The position numbers and the translations under genes were made by a program. Positions 1 to 7,087 of a stretch of DNA of 41,370 bases are shown piece by piece (the stretch's first letter is position 1; each line of letters opens with the position of its first letter). The DNA is from Eubacterium callanderi. GTDB lineage: Bacteria > Bacillota > Clostridia > Eubacteriales > Eubacteriaceae. The stretch lies in assembly GCF_900142645.1 (NCBI RefSeq), contig NZ_FRBP01000019.1, forward strand, positions 1-41,370, in the 5' to 3' direction. The notes beneath the pieces were generated by a model. That model searched no databases and was not told the origin of the DNA. It saw only the letters and a program-made list of their open reading frames with translations.

Positions 1-1
1 C

Positions 2-343
2 CTGCGCCTGGTGAAAAGAAACGGCAGAAACCATGTAGTCAACGGCCTGTCCAAGGAGGTGGAGGACGCCGACGGCAATTTGTACGTGCTGTGGGTGTGC
101 AGCTGCGAGTGCAGGCACTGCGCCAGACGCCAGCGTGTGCTGCCCGTTTTCGCGGGGCGCTGGCTGCGCCATACCCTGTTTACCGTTGCCCATACCCTTT
201 TACATGTGTTTGAAAACGATGAACTGGACGAAAAGCCCCTAAAGCCCCGCCGGGGCCGCCCGGTGCTCACCATGCCCTTTTACGGAGAGCTGAGCACCGT
301 GTACCGCTGGCGGCAGAGAATAAAAATAATTTTTGATTTATGA
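2..343 (+). CDS. Hypothetical protein, probably 5'-truncated by the window edge
   Basis: The frame is open to the left edge of the window, so the GTG at position 11 may be internal and the true start may lie outside. The visible part (about 110 residues) has a cysteine cluster near residues 30-40 (C-S-C-E-C-x-x-C) that could bind metal, a basic centre, and a C-terminal stretch (S-T-V-Y-R-W-R-Q-R) that resembles the recognition helix of a helix-turn-helix protein. The arrangement of a Cys-rich part followed by an HTH-like end recalls transposon-associated DUF6431 proteins, but I cannot confirm that. It lies 126 bp upstream of the next gene, which has its own strong ribosome binding site. Function unknown. 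Confidence 0.5.
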   Translation: MRLVKRNGRNHVVNGLSKEVEDADGNLYVLWVCSCECRHCARRQRVLPVFAGRWLRHTLFTVAHTLLHVFENDELDEKPLKPRRGRPVLTMPFYGELSTVYRWRQRIKIIFDL

Positions 344-469
344 TGATAAAAAACACGTTTGTGCGTCTGTTAGAACCGCAAAGTCCTGTATTATAGAACC
401 ATCAGCAGGAGCAAGAAAAAAAGAGCACCGCTGAAATCAAACCAATCTATTTTACAGGAGGATTACACG

Positions 470-907
470 ATGAATGAAACCAAAAGAAACCTGCTTGGCC
501 AACTGACCATGAGCAAACAGCTGGGGTGTGTTCAATGCGCCCTGGAGCTGGGGCGAGAGGTGCCTATGACCTTTTACCAGGCCTTTTGCGAGGGCTGCTG
601 TAAAAACCAGGACGCCATCATCATGAACGACGGTCTGAGGGCTTTTCAGTCAATGGGCGTCTGTGAGCAGGCGGAAAATCTTGAGACCATGAAAAGACGT
701 ATCGCGGTGCTGCTGGAGCAATATGAGGCGTCTCTGCAGCTTTATGGCAAAAAGGTGCAGGAAAGCCTGAAAAGAAAGGAGGAGGCACAGGGTTATGAGC
801 GCGTTGAAGTCCAGTGTCTGGACTGCCTGTCCGGTATTTTAAGCGGCGCTGTGGGCCGGGGAGACGCCGGGCTGCCGCCAAAGGGCAGGAAAGGCGGTGC
901 GCGGTGA
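470..907 (+). CDS. SpoIIIAB-like small protein, first gene of the cassette
   Basis: A 145-residue protein with a strong AGGAGG ribosome binding site just upstream of the ATG. Residues about 25-110 follow the general pattern of the stage III sporulation protein AB family: a helical part containing an M-T-F-Y-Q-A-F segment, then a long charged helix (E-x-M-K-R-R-I-A-V-L-L-E-Q-Y-E) ending in a Y-G-K-x-V-Q-E-S pattern. The usual N-terminal membrane helix of SpoIIIAB is not seen, so the likeness may be structural only. The C-terminal 30 residues are basic and Gly/Arg-rich. The stop codon overlaps the GTG start of the next gene (GTGA), which suggests translational coupling. Family assignment is from memory of the pattern and is tentative; an alternative is a phage-type helical protein. 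Confidence 0.6.
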   Translation: MNETKRNLLGQLTMSKQLGCVQCALELGREVPMTFYQAFCEGCCKNQDAIIMNDGLRAFQSMGVCEQAENLETMKRRIAVLLEQYEASLQLYGKKVQESLKRKEEAQGYERVEVQCLDCLSGILSGAVGRGDAGLPPKGRKGGAR

Positions 908-1515
908 ACTACCTGACTGAGCTGCTGGCCTTTTACCGATGGCTGGAGGTGGGCAGGCTGGGCCCGCTGCTCCAGTCCTTCTGGCACCTGCTCATGTTTT
1001 TTAACAATAAGGCGGCTGTCCGCAGTGAGGACGGGAGGTGGTGCTGGCCGGTGGTTTTTAAGGTGCCCAACAGTGAGGTATGCCGCTTTCTGGGGCTGAC
1101 CAGCCGCTTTCAGGTCAATGCCCAGAGAAAGCACCTGATCCGTCACGGGCGAATCGACTATACACCTCACGTGAGCCAGCACGCCGGGGATTACCGGATG
1201 AAGCCCTTTGATACCGGGCTGTGCGAGACAGAGATTAGCGTGATGGATACCGGGCAGAAACGCCTAGTGTGGACGCAGGGCGTCACCCGGGATGCACACC
1301 CGGCCGCACCGTTCATAAATGGTGTAAACAGTAAACCCTGTTATCCGTATGGTTCTGTTCCTGAGGCGCTGCCTGCTTCCAACGGCTTCAATCTGCTGCC
1401 TCAACTCACTGAGGCCGAAAAGGCTGCCATTGTGTCGCTGTATCCCGAGGATGAGGTGGCGTGCTTTAACGCCATGTGGGCAGCGCGGGAGAGAAAACAG
1501 AAGGAAAAGAGGTGA
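904..1515 (+). CDS. DnaD-like/phage replisome-organiser-type N-terminal domain protein
   Basis: I place the start at the GTG at 904, which overlaps the preceding stop as GTGA and has a purine-rich GGAAAGGCGG in front; the longer frame back to 814 lies inside the previous gene. The resulting 203-residue protein begins M-N-Y-L-T-E-L-L-A-F-Y-R-W-L-E, followed by a W-H-L-L-M-F-F-N-N-K segment, a winged-helix-like part and G-R-I-D-Y-T. This matches the pattern of the N-terminal domain of clostridial phage replication proteins of the DnaD/replisome-organiser group. The C-terminal half is low in recognisable features and ends in a charged helix (L-T-E-A-E-K-A-A, then R-E-R-K-Q-K-E-K-R). No DnaD C-terminal YxxxIxxW motif was seen, so it may not load a helicase. 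Confidence 0.65.
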   Translation: MNYLTELLAFYRWLEVGRLGPLLQSFWHLLMFFNNKAAVRSEDGRWCWPVVFKVPNSEVCRFLGLTSRFQVNAQRKHLIRHGRIDYTPHVSQHAGDYRMKPFDTGLCETEISVMDTGQKRLVWTQGVTRDAHPAAPFINGVNSKPCYPYGSVPEALPASNGFNLLPQLTEAEKAAIVSLYPEDEVACFNAMWAARERKQKEKR

Positions 1516-1519
1516 CAAT

Positions 1520-1720
1520 ATGAACCGATATGGAAAAGGCCCCGGTATTCTAAACCGCCGCCGGGCATACCTGGTAGAAGCGGAGTGCCGGGTGCGCGTG
1601 GGCTTCTGTGCCCGAAGCCCGGAGGAGGCCGAAGATTTGTTTTATGAGTACAGCGGCGCGGTGGAGGATCGTTTTCCGGAAATGGTCCTTGAGGTTACAG
1701 ATGTGCATGAGGATAACTGA
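1520..1720 (+). CDS. Small 66-residue protein of unknown function
   Basis: The start is the ATG at 1520, preceded by an AGAGGTGA ribosome binding site overlapping the end of the upstream gene; the longer frame from 1349 lies inside that gene. The product is small and mixed charge, beginning M-N-R-Y-G-K-G-P-G. Its middle (V-E-A-E-C-R-V-R-V-G-F-C-A-R-S-P-E-E-A-E-D) has alternating hydrophobic residues suggesting a beta strand followed by a helix, and the C-terminus is acidic. It is spaced 4 bp from the upstream stop and 10 bp from the sigma-like gene, so it is part of one operon. I do not recognise the family. Confidence 0.7.
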   Translation: MNRYGKGPGILNRRRAYLVEAECRVRVGFCARSPEEAEDLFYEYSGAVEDRFPEMVLEVTDVHEDN

Positions 1721-1730
1721 GGAGGTTAAA

Positions 1731-2306
1731 ATGGATTATCAGGAGATCGACGCCCTGGCGTTAAAGGCGAAGCAGGGTGATGCGTCCGCGGCGGGGCTTT
1801 TGGAGCGCTGCTTTCGCCCGCTGATGCTGTCGGCGGCAGGCTTTGGAAAGACAGAAAATTACAGCTTTGAGGACAGCCTGCAGGACGCCCGGCTGGCCTT
1901 TCTTGAGGGAATACAGGCTTTTGACACGGCTGCCGGAACGGGCTTCGCGGCTTTTATCAAGCCCTATGTGTACCAGAAGGGGCAGAACCGCCGGCGCAAA
2001 TGCCTGCGCCGCCTGGCGCGCGATGTACCGGCAGATGCCAAAGCAGGGAATGAGGACGGTGAAACGTTCATCAGTTTGTTGGAAGACCCCGGCGCTGATA
2101 TTGAGAGCGGCTATATCCACAGGGAGGAGCTTGAGCGCCTGACAGCAGCGCTCAAGGAGCTGACGCCAGAGGAGCGGGCGCTTTTAAAAGCAGTCTATGG
2201 GAAAAACCAGTCCATCCGGGGGGCCTCCCAGAGCCTGGGGGTTGGCTACAGCACGCTTCAGTACCGCCACAGCCGTATTCTTAAAAGACTGAAAGGCCAG
2301 CTGTAA
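1731..2306 (+). CDS. Sigma-70-like RNA polymerase sigma factor
   Basis: A 191-residue protein. The ATG at 1731 has a near-perfect GAGGAGGT upstream; the longer frame back to 1608 runs through the neighbouring gene and is rejected. The N-terminal half resembles sigma region 2 (L-A-L-K-A-K-Q-G-D near residue 10, then F-E-D-S-L-Q-D-A-R-L-A-F-L-E-G-I-Q-A-F-D, the promoter-melting helix pattern of small sigma factors). The C-terminal 65 residues match region 4: E-L-T-P-E-E-R-A-L-L followed by a helix-turn-helix (S-I-R-G-A-S-Q-S-L-G-V, then S-T-L-Q-Y-R-H). It most likely directs transcription of its own cassette or of a few remote genes, as small sigma factors of phage and sporulation-linked cassettes do; this is inference. 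Confidence 0.85.
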   Translation: MDYQEIDALALKAKQGDASAAGLLERCFRPLMLSAAGFGKTENYSFEDSLQDARLAFLEGIQAFDTAAGTGFAAFIKPYVYQKGQNRRRKCLRRLARDVPADAKAGNEDGETFISLLEDPGADIESGYIHREELERLTAALKELTPEERALLKAVYGKNQSIRGASQSLGVGYSTLQYRHSRILKRLKGQL

Positions 2307-2511
2307 AAAAATAAAAAAGACTCTGGTCAAAGCAGTACCCAGAGACAATTTACAGGTATAAGGCAAAAACAGCGGCAGTCCTGCCGGAAAACAAAAGGAG
2401 GTGCGCTATGGCCGGCCACTAGCGAAACAGAAAAGGTTGATGAAAGACCACCGTTTATAAAAAAGGCAGCGCTGCCGCTGAAGCCTTAAAAAATAAATTG
2501 GAGGTTGAAAA
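2307..2511 (+). other. Intergenic stretch with an orphan ribosome binding site and a 4-codon ORF
   Basis: Between the sigma-like gene and the DUF1659 gene. It contains a good AGGAGGT (about 2397) followed by an ATG at 2408 that meets a stop after four codons (M-A-G-H-stop), and a small inverted repeat (CTCTGG 2322-2327 with CCAGAG 2340-2345) without a T tract. The orphan initiation site suggests either a decayed small gene or a minimal leader ORF. In related cassettes a short YvrJ-type gene can occur near here; none is readable. Confidence 0.35.
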
Positions 2512-2745
2512 ATGGCATATGAGCGTGTAAAGCTAAAAAATATTTTGCAGCTTATTTTGAATTATGGGGAGGTTGACGGGAAAATTAAAAAGAAAACTCG
2601 CACCTACGCAGATCTCGGTCTGGATGAGAGTGTTGTCACTTCGGAAGCGGTAGTGCTCACCGGAAAGGCCATCGGCAAGCTGATAACACCCATTGTAACA
2701 GACAGCAACAACGTTATGACGTACCAGAATATTGAAACAGCATAA
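2512..2745 (+). CDS. DUF1659-family small protein
   Basis: A 77-residue protein behind a GGAGG ribosome binding site. The pattern matches the DUF1659 family as I remember it: a basic N-terminus, a Y-x-E-V-D-G-K-I-K-K-K-T-R-T-Y segment describing a short beta hairpin, and A-V-V-L-T-G-K-A-I-G-K-L-I running into a C-terminal region. Function is unknown. It is followed 14 bp later by a DUF2922 gene; the DUF1659/DUF2922 pair is a recurrent neighbour pair in Firmicutes, and both small proteins look like partners of one another. No signal peptide or membrane helix is visible, so it should be cytoplasmic unless carried out by another system. Confidence 0.8.
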   Translation: MAYERVKLKNILQLILNYGEVDGKIKKKTRTYADLGLDESVVTSEAVVLTGKAIGKLITPIVTDSNNVMTYQNIETA

Positions 2746-2759
2746 AGGAGGAAATGTAA

Positions 2760-2987
2760 ATGGAGACAACGACTACCAAAGCGCTGGAGCTGGATTTTCT
2801 GATGAAGAACGGCGACAGCATGACCCTGAGCCTTCCGGATTATCTGGAGGATTTGACCCAGGAGCAGATTGAGGCCTCGGCCCAGACCATTATCACCCAG
2901 AATATTTTCCAGCCCTCGGGCGTGGGACTGGAAAAGCTGGCCGGGTACCAGTATGTGGACAAAACCGTGCGCAAGGTGGAATTATAA
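2760..2987 (+). CDS. DUF2922-family small protein
   Basis: A 75-residue protein with AAAGGAGG upstream of the ATG. The sequence has the DUF2922 layout: L-E-L-D-F-L-M-K-N-G-D-S-M-T-L-S-L-P-D-Y (two strands with the family's conserved NG turn and L-x-L-P-D), then a helix A-S-A-Q-T-I-I-T-Q-N-I-F and a terminal G-x-x-Y-V-D-K-T-V-R-K-V-E. Function unknown. Its last codons (GTG GAA TTA TAA) carry the AAGGTGGA that probably serves as the ribosome binding site for the next gene, whose reading frame begins within or immediately after this stop codon. Confidence 0.8.
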   Translation: METTTTKALELDFLMKNGDSMTLSLPDYLEDLTQEQIEASAQTIITQNIFQPSGVGLEKLAGYQYVDKTVRKVEL

Positions 2988-3598
2988 AAACACCGAAGCG
3001 CAGTGGGCCGGGGCGCTTTAAAAAGCCCCTGGCCTTTTGCCTGGCAGCGGCCTGGTCGGTTACCGGGCTGGTTTTTGCAGCCCGGATAAACGCGCCGGAA
3101 AAAGCCTTGGCTGAAACACAGAGCCCGGAAGCCGTGGAAACAGCAGAGACGGTGCCTGTGTCGGAGGCGGAAAGCCCGGCGAATACAGAGGCTGCCCCGG
3201 AGGAGCGGCTTGTCATTGAGCATCCCCTGCCGCCGGACCCCATTATAACAGACGGCCCCTGGGCCTCTGCCCACTTTTTGATGGAGGAGTATGCCTGTGA
3301 TTGTGACGGCTACTGCGACGGCTGGCCTGCGGAGATGGCGCCAGAGCTTCTGGAAAAAATTGAGGCACTGCGCTACGCCTTTGACCGCCCGGTGATCATC
3401 ACCTCTGGGGTGCGCTGCGACCAGCGTAATGCCGAGGTGGGCGGTATCCCCAATTCCTGGCACTGCTTCGGCCACGCCGCCGATCTGTACTGCCCTGGTA
3501 TCCCCTACACCGAGGTTGCCCGCGTCGCCAGAACCCTGGGCCTCGGCGTCATCGAGTACCCGGGGCAGGCGTTTGACCATGTGGAGATATGGGATTAG
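2984..3598 (+). CDS. Membrane-anchored M15-family peptidoglycan peptidase, non-canonical start
   Basis: The C-terminal 120 residues are a zinc D-Ala-D-Ala peptidase-type domain of family M15 (M15A/M15_3): S-G-V-R-C-D-Q-R-N-A-E-V-G-G-I-P-N-S, then H-C-F-G-H-A-A-D (HxxGxAxD; His codon at 3461, Asp codon at 3482) and D-H-V-E-I-W near the end (His codon at 3578), giving the His-Asp-His metal set. The first usable standard codon is a TTG at 3107, but the frame is open upstream and encodes a basic stretch and one hydrophobic helix (P-L-A-F-C-L-A-A-A-W, then V-T-G-L-V-F-A-A), an obvious signal anchor. Its beginning lies at about 2981-2984, an ATT/ATA just after AAGGTGGA, so initiation is at a rare codon or by -1 recoding from DUF2922. 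The linker 3110-3240 is Glu/Pro/Ala-rich, as expected for a wall-spanning stalk. Role: cleavage of cell-wall peptides outside the membrane. Confidence 0.8.
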   Translation: MKTPKRSGPGRFKKPLAFCLAAAWSVTGLVFAARINAPEKALAETQSPEAVETAETVPVSEAESPANTEAAPEERLVIEHPLPPDPIITDGPWASAHFLMEEYACDCDGYCDGWPAEMAPELLEKIEALRYAFDRPVIITSGVRCDQRNAEVGGIPNSWHCFGHAADLYCPGIPYTEVARVARTLGLGVIEYPGQAFDHVEIWD

Positions 3599-3611
3599 AT
3601 AAAGATATATA

Positions 3612-3641
3612 CCCCTGCTGTTTAAGACAGCAGGGGCTTTT
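3612..3641 (+). terminator. Intrinsic terminator of the cassette
   Basis: CCCCTGCTG and CAGCAGGGG form a GC-rich stem with a short TTTAAGA loop, followed by CTTTT. It closes the 470-3598 cassette. Confidence 0.85.
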
Positions 3642-3657
3642 CAATGTAAAGGATGAT

Positions 3658-3686
3658 TTGACCATTAATAAAAAATACAGTATGAT
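3658..3686 (+). promoter_or_regulatory. Sigma-A promoter for the papain-like protease gene
   Basis: TTGACC (3658-3663), a 17-bp spacer, then TATGAT (3681-3686), about 30 bp upstream of the start codon at 3716. Confidence 0.75.
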
Positions 3687-3715
3687 TAAATCAAAAATAA
3701 GCGGAGGATGAGAAC

Positions 3716-5569
3716 ATGAAAATCAGAAAGAAAAGCAGCCTTAACCGGACAGCGGGTATTTTGGCGGCAGTGCTCATAATGGCCTCTGGCCTGATGTCTC
3801 CTGTGCATGCGGATGGGCAGGAGAGCGCGCAGCCAGGCCTTGACCAGTCATATTATAACCTCAAGCATTCGGAAAGCTACGATGAGCCTTTGTCCGCAGC
3901 TTACGATCTGCGCACCCTTGGCCGGAGCACCAGCGTGAAAAATCAAAATCCCTGGTCCTCCTGCTGGGCTTTCAGCGGGATATCTGCCATTGAGTCCAAC
4001 GTGCTGACACAGCAGAAGAATAAAGGGGTACAGACAGCCGCTGAGCCGGATTATTCCGAACGGCATTTATCGTATTTCGCTTATCGCCTGGCAGATGCTG
4101 CCGGTGTAAATAACCGTGCCGAGGGAACCGCTTCTGTCAAAGGCCTTTTTATGGATCTTGGCGGCACCCGGGAGCTGCTGACTGGTACTCTGAGCACCTG
4201 GTGCGGCGTTGACACCGAGGCCGATGTGCCCTATGAAGGGACTCCCTACGAGTGGCATCCGACCGAAAATCCCAAGGAAATGAACTGGGAAGTCGCCGAG
4301 AATAAATTTTTTAACGCGGCCGTACACCTTCAGAACGCCGACTTTCTGCCTGGGACAGCCACCTTTACAGATGCTGAAAAACAAAGCTTTGTCTATGATA
4401 AAAACGCGGAGAAGGCCATTAAGGAAAGTTTGATGAAAAACGGAGAGGTCCAGGTATACTTTGCCGCAGGCCAGAGCACCCCTCAGGAAGCAGCAGACAG
4501 CACAGACGGCGCCGGAAAGAAGGATGCCGCCGAGTTTAATAAAACCTATGCGGCGCCCAACCACCTCGTGTCCATTGTGGGCTGGGATGATGGCTATTCA
4601 GCCGGTAATTTTGCCGAAGCCCCGGAGGGCGACGGCGCCTGGATCGTCAAGAACAGCTGGGGCAGCGGCTGGGGTAACGACGGGTACTTTTATCTGTCTT
4701 ACTATGACCGGAGCGTACAGTCCTTTGCCTCTTATCAGGTGGATATCCCGGATGGGGAGGGGCAGTTTACCTATGACCATAATTATCAATATGATTTTCT
4801 GGGGTTAAAATCCTATGCGCCGCTGGGGCTTCAGGAGCAGTCTGCTGAGGCCGCCAATGTGTTTACAGCCGCTGGAAACGAAAGCCTGAAGGCTGTCTCC
4901 GCGGTTACCATTACCCCAGGATCAACGGTTCATACCCGTGTGTATCAGGATTTAAAGGATAAAAACGATCCAGAGAGCGGAACACTGGCAGCGGATCAGA
5001 CAGAGACTGTAAAATACGGCGGCTACCATACTCTTTCTCTGGAGCAGGCCGTCCCATTGGAGACGGGCGAGACCTTTGCCGTTATCCAGGAAATTTCAGG
5101 CAGTGACGGGTATTACTGGCCCATCGAGACTGGAACCGGCGCATATGATTTCTATGGTATGGAGGGAACCTTTCGCTGTATTGCGCAGGCAGACGCCGGG
5201 CAGAGCTTTATCAAAAAAGCCGGTGAAGGCTGGCAGGATGTCAAGGCCCTGCCCGATGAGACCATTGAGCTGTATGGTGAAACGGCCACCCGAAACTACG
5301 GCAATGCCATGATCAAGGCATTTACCGGTGATTTGTCCGAAGAAACCGTAACACCAGAGGTTGATCCACAGCCCAATGAGGGTACGGGAGAACCGGATCA
5401 GAATATTCAGGAATCAGGAGCAGATACGGCCGGAGCGTCCGAAGCGGCTAAAAATACACAGACGGGAATTGAAGGGTCACACCAGACAACGACCTTTATC
5501 CTTGTGGGTGTGCTTGTGGTGGTGGCTGTCCTGATCGCGGCTTTGTATATCAGAAGACGTAAAAAATAG
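3716..5569 (+). CDS. Surface-anchored C1-family (papain-like) cysteine peptidase with lectin-like domain
   Basis: A 617-residue secreted enzyme. Residues 1-32 form a signal peptide (basic start, hydrophobic I-L-A-A-V-L-I-M-A-S-G, A-x-A-type end H-A-D). The papain fold follows: oxyanion Gln77 and catalytic Cys83 in V-K-N-Q-N-P-W-S-S-C-W-A-F, His283 in P-N-H-L-V-S-I-V-G-W-D-D-G, and Asn313 in N-S-W-G-S-G-W-G. There is no propeptide of normal length, as in other bacterial C1 enzymes of this type. Residues about 345-545 resemble the lectin-like domain that follows C1 domains in clostridial surface proteins. A Pro/Glu/Gly-rich linker and one transmembrane helix (F-I-L-V-G-V-L-V-V-V-A-V-L-I-A-A-L-Y) with an R-R-R-K-K stop-transfer end the protein, so it is membrane-tethered facing outside. 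Single gene with its own promoter; substrate unknown. Confidence 0.9.
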   Translation: MKIRKKSSLNRTAGILAAVLIMASGLMSPVHADGQESAQPGLDQSYYNLKHSESYDEPLSAAYDLRTLGRSTSVKNQNPWSSCWAFSGISAIESNVLTQQKNKGVQTAAEPDYSERHLSYFAYRLADAAGVNNRAEGTASVKGLFMDLGGTRELLTGTLSTWCGVDTEADVPYEGTPYEWHPTENPKEMNWEVAENKFFNAAVHLQNADFLPGTATFTDAEKQSFVYDKNAEKAIKESLMKNGEVQVYFAAGQSTPQEAADSTDGAGKKDAAEFNKTYAAPNHLVSIVGWDDGYSAGNFAEAPEGDGAWIVKNSWGSGWGNDGYFYLSYYDRSVQSFASYQVDIPDGEGQFTYDHNYQYDFLGLKSYAPLGLQEQSAEAANVFTAAGNESLKAVSAVTITPGSTVHTRVYQDLKDKNDPESGTLAADQTETVKYGGYHTLSLEQAVPLETGETFAVIQEISGSDGYYWPIETGTGAYDFYGMEGTFRCIAQADAGQSFIKKAGEGWQDVKALPDETIELYGETATRNYGNAMIKAFTGDLSEETVTPEVDPQPNEGTGEPDQNIQESGADTAGASEAAKNTQTGIEGSHQTTTFILVGVLVVVAVLIAALYIRRRKK

Positions 5570-5666
5570 GCTGGTGGCATATGGCCATTGTGCTTGCGGG
5601 TATCTATTCTCCTATGATAAAATAAGAGCACGAACTATTTTGAAATTTTATTGAGGAGAGTGGAAG

Positions 5667-6974
5667 ATGAAACAAGACATGATTGTCATTTTAGACTTGG
5701 GAAATACCGAAAACACAACCCTGGCCAGAGCGATTCGCAGCCTGGGCGTATACAGTGAAATTTATCCCCACGATATTACAAAGGCAGAACTGGAAGCCCT
5801 GCCAAATGTCAAAGGGATTATCGTAAACGGCGGCCCGAATAACGTGGTAGACGGTGAAAAAATTGATGTTGGCCCGTGGGTTTACGAAGCAGGCTGCCCG
5901 GTGCTGGCAGTAGACCATGCCCCGGCCAAATGCGCAGACACACTGGAAAAATGGCCTGAGGATGAAGCAGAACTAAAGGGAATCCTGGAAGAATTTGTGC
6001 TGGTACAGTGCAAAGCAGAAAAGAACTGGAATATGAAAAATTTTATCGCCGACCAGGTTGAGCTTATTAAACGCCAGGTAGGTGACCGCAAGGTTCTGCT
6101 GGCCCTGTCCGGCGGTGTGGACAGCTCCGTTGTAGCCGCCCTTCTCATCAAAGCCATCGGAAAACAGCTTGTCTGTGTCCACGTCAATCACGGCCTCATG
6201 CGTAAAGGCGAATCTGAAAGCGTGGTCGAGGTTTTTAAAAACCAGCTGGACGCCAACCTCGTCTATGTGGACGCCACTGAACGCTTTTTAACCAAGCTGG
6301 CCGGTGTGGCTGACCCTGAAGAAAAACGCAAGATCATCGGCGCAGAATTTATCCGCGTCTTTGAAGAAGAAGCCCGTAAGCTGGAAGGCATTGACTTCCT
6401 GGGTCAGGGAACCATCTACCCGGATATCGTGGAAAGCGGCACAAAAACCGCCAAAATGGTTAAATCCCACCACAATGTCGGCGGCCTGCCCGAAGATTTA
6501 CAGTTTGAGCTGGTCGAACCTGTCCGCCAGCTGTTCAAGGACGAAGTCCGCGCCTGCGGCACAGAGCTTGGTCTGCCAGACGATATGGTATACCGCCAGC
6601 CATTCCCAGGCCCAGGCCTTGGCGTACGCTGCCTTGGCGCCATTACCCGTGACCGCCTCGAAGCCGTCAGAGAATCCGACGCTATCCTGAGAGAAGAATT
6701 TGCAGCGGCCGGACTGGATAAAAAGGTATGGCAGTACTTTACCGTTGTCCCAGACTTCAAATCCGTCGGCGTCCGCGATAACGCCAGAAGCTTCGAATAC
6801 CCTGTCATCCTCCGAGCCATCAACACCGTTGACGCCATGACCGCCACCATCGAAGAAATTGACTGGCCCGTCCTCCAGAAAATCACCCACCGGATCTTGA
6901 ACGAAGTAAAGAACGTTAACCGCGTGTGCTACGATTTGAGTCCTAAGCCTTGTGCTACGATTGAGTGGGAATAG
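5667..6974 (+). CDS. guaA: GMP synthase with degenerate glutaminase domain
   Basis: A 435-residue protein; usual GuaA is about 510-525. The ATP-pyrophosphatase part is complete: S-G-G-V-D-S-S at 148-154, the H-V-N-H-G-L-M-R-K-G-E segment, and a full C-terminal dimerisation domain ending P-C-A-T-I-E-W-E. It should amidate XMP to GMP. The N-terminal class I glutamine amidotransferase domain is shortened by roughly 80 residues. It keeps the first strands (V-I-L-D-L-G-N-T, I-I-V-N-G-G-P-N-N-V) but where GICYGMQ with the nucleophile Cys is expected there is L-A-V-D-H-A-P-A-K, and the later part with the His-Glu pair is missing. The enzyme is therefore predicted to use free ammonia rather than glutamine, unless a separate glutaminase exists elsewhere. 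GAGGAG ribosome binding site; single gene. Confidence 0.93.
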   Translation: MKQDMIVILDLGNTENTTLARAIRSLGVYSEIYPHDITKAELEALPNVKGIIVNGGPNNVVDGEKIDVGPWVYEAGCPVLAVDHAPAKCADTLEKWPEDEAELKGILEEFVLVQCKAEKNWNMKNFIADQVELIKRQVGDRKVLLALSGGVDSSVVAALLIKAIGKQLVCVHVNHGLMRKGESESVVEVFKNQLDANLVYVDATERFLTKLAGVADPEEKRKIIGAEFIRVFEEEARKLEGIDFLGQGTIYPDIVESGTKTAKMVKSHHNVGGLPEDLQFELVEPVRQLFKDEVRACGTELGLPDDMVYRQPFPGPGLGVRCLGAITRDRLEAVRESDAILREEFAAAGLDKKVWQYFTVVPDFKSVGVRDNARSFEYPVILRAINTVDAMTATIEEIDWPVLQKITHRILNEVKNVNRVCYDLSPKPCATIEWE

Positions 6975-6996
6975 AAATTAACAAACTTTAAAGCAA

Positions 6997-7040
6997 AACA
7001 AATCTTCAAGAATTTACTGTTCTTGAAGATTTGTTTTTTA
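6997..7040. terminator. Terminator after guaA, possibly bidirectional
   Basis: A perfect 16-bp stem (6997-7012 with 7020-7035) around a TTTACTG loop, followed by T's on the plus strand. The other face could end the convergent lipoprotein gene. Confidence 0.9.
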
Positions 7041-7087
7041 AGTTAATGGCAAAAACTAAAGTGACCTTTTCCGCTTTATCACACACT

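Noticed and set aside
2840-3580. Minus-strand ORF of 246 codons opposite DUF2922 and the M15 gene
   Set aside because: Covers conserved plus-strand domains and shows no domain of its own.
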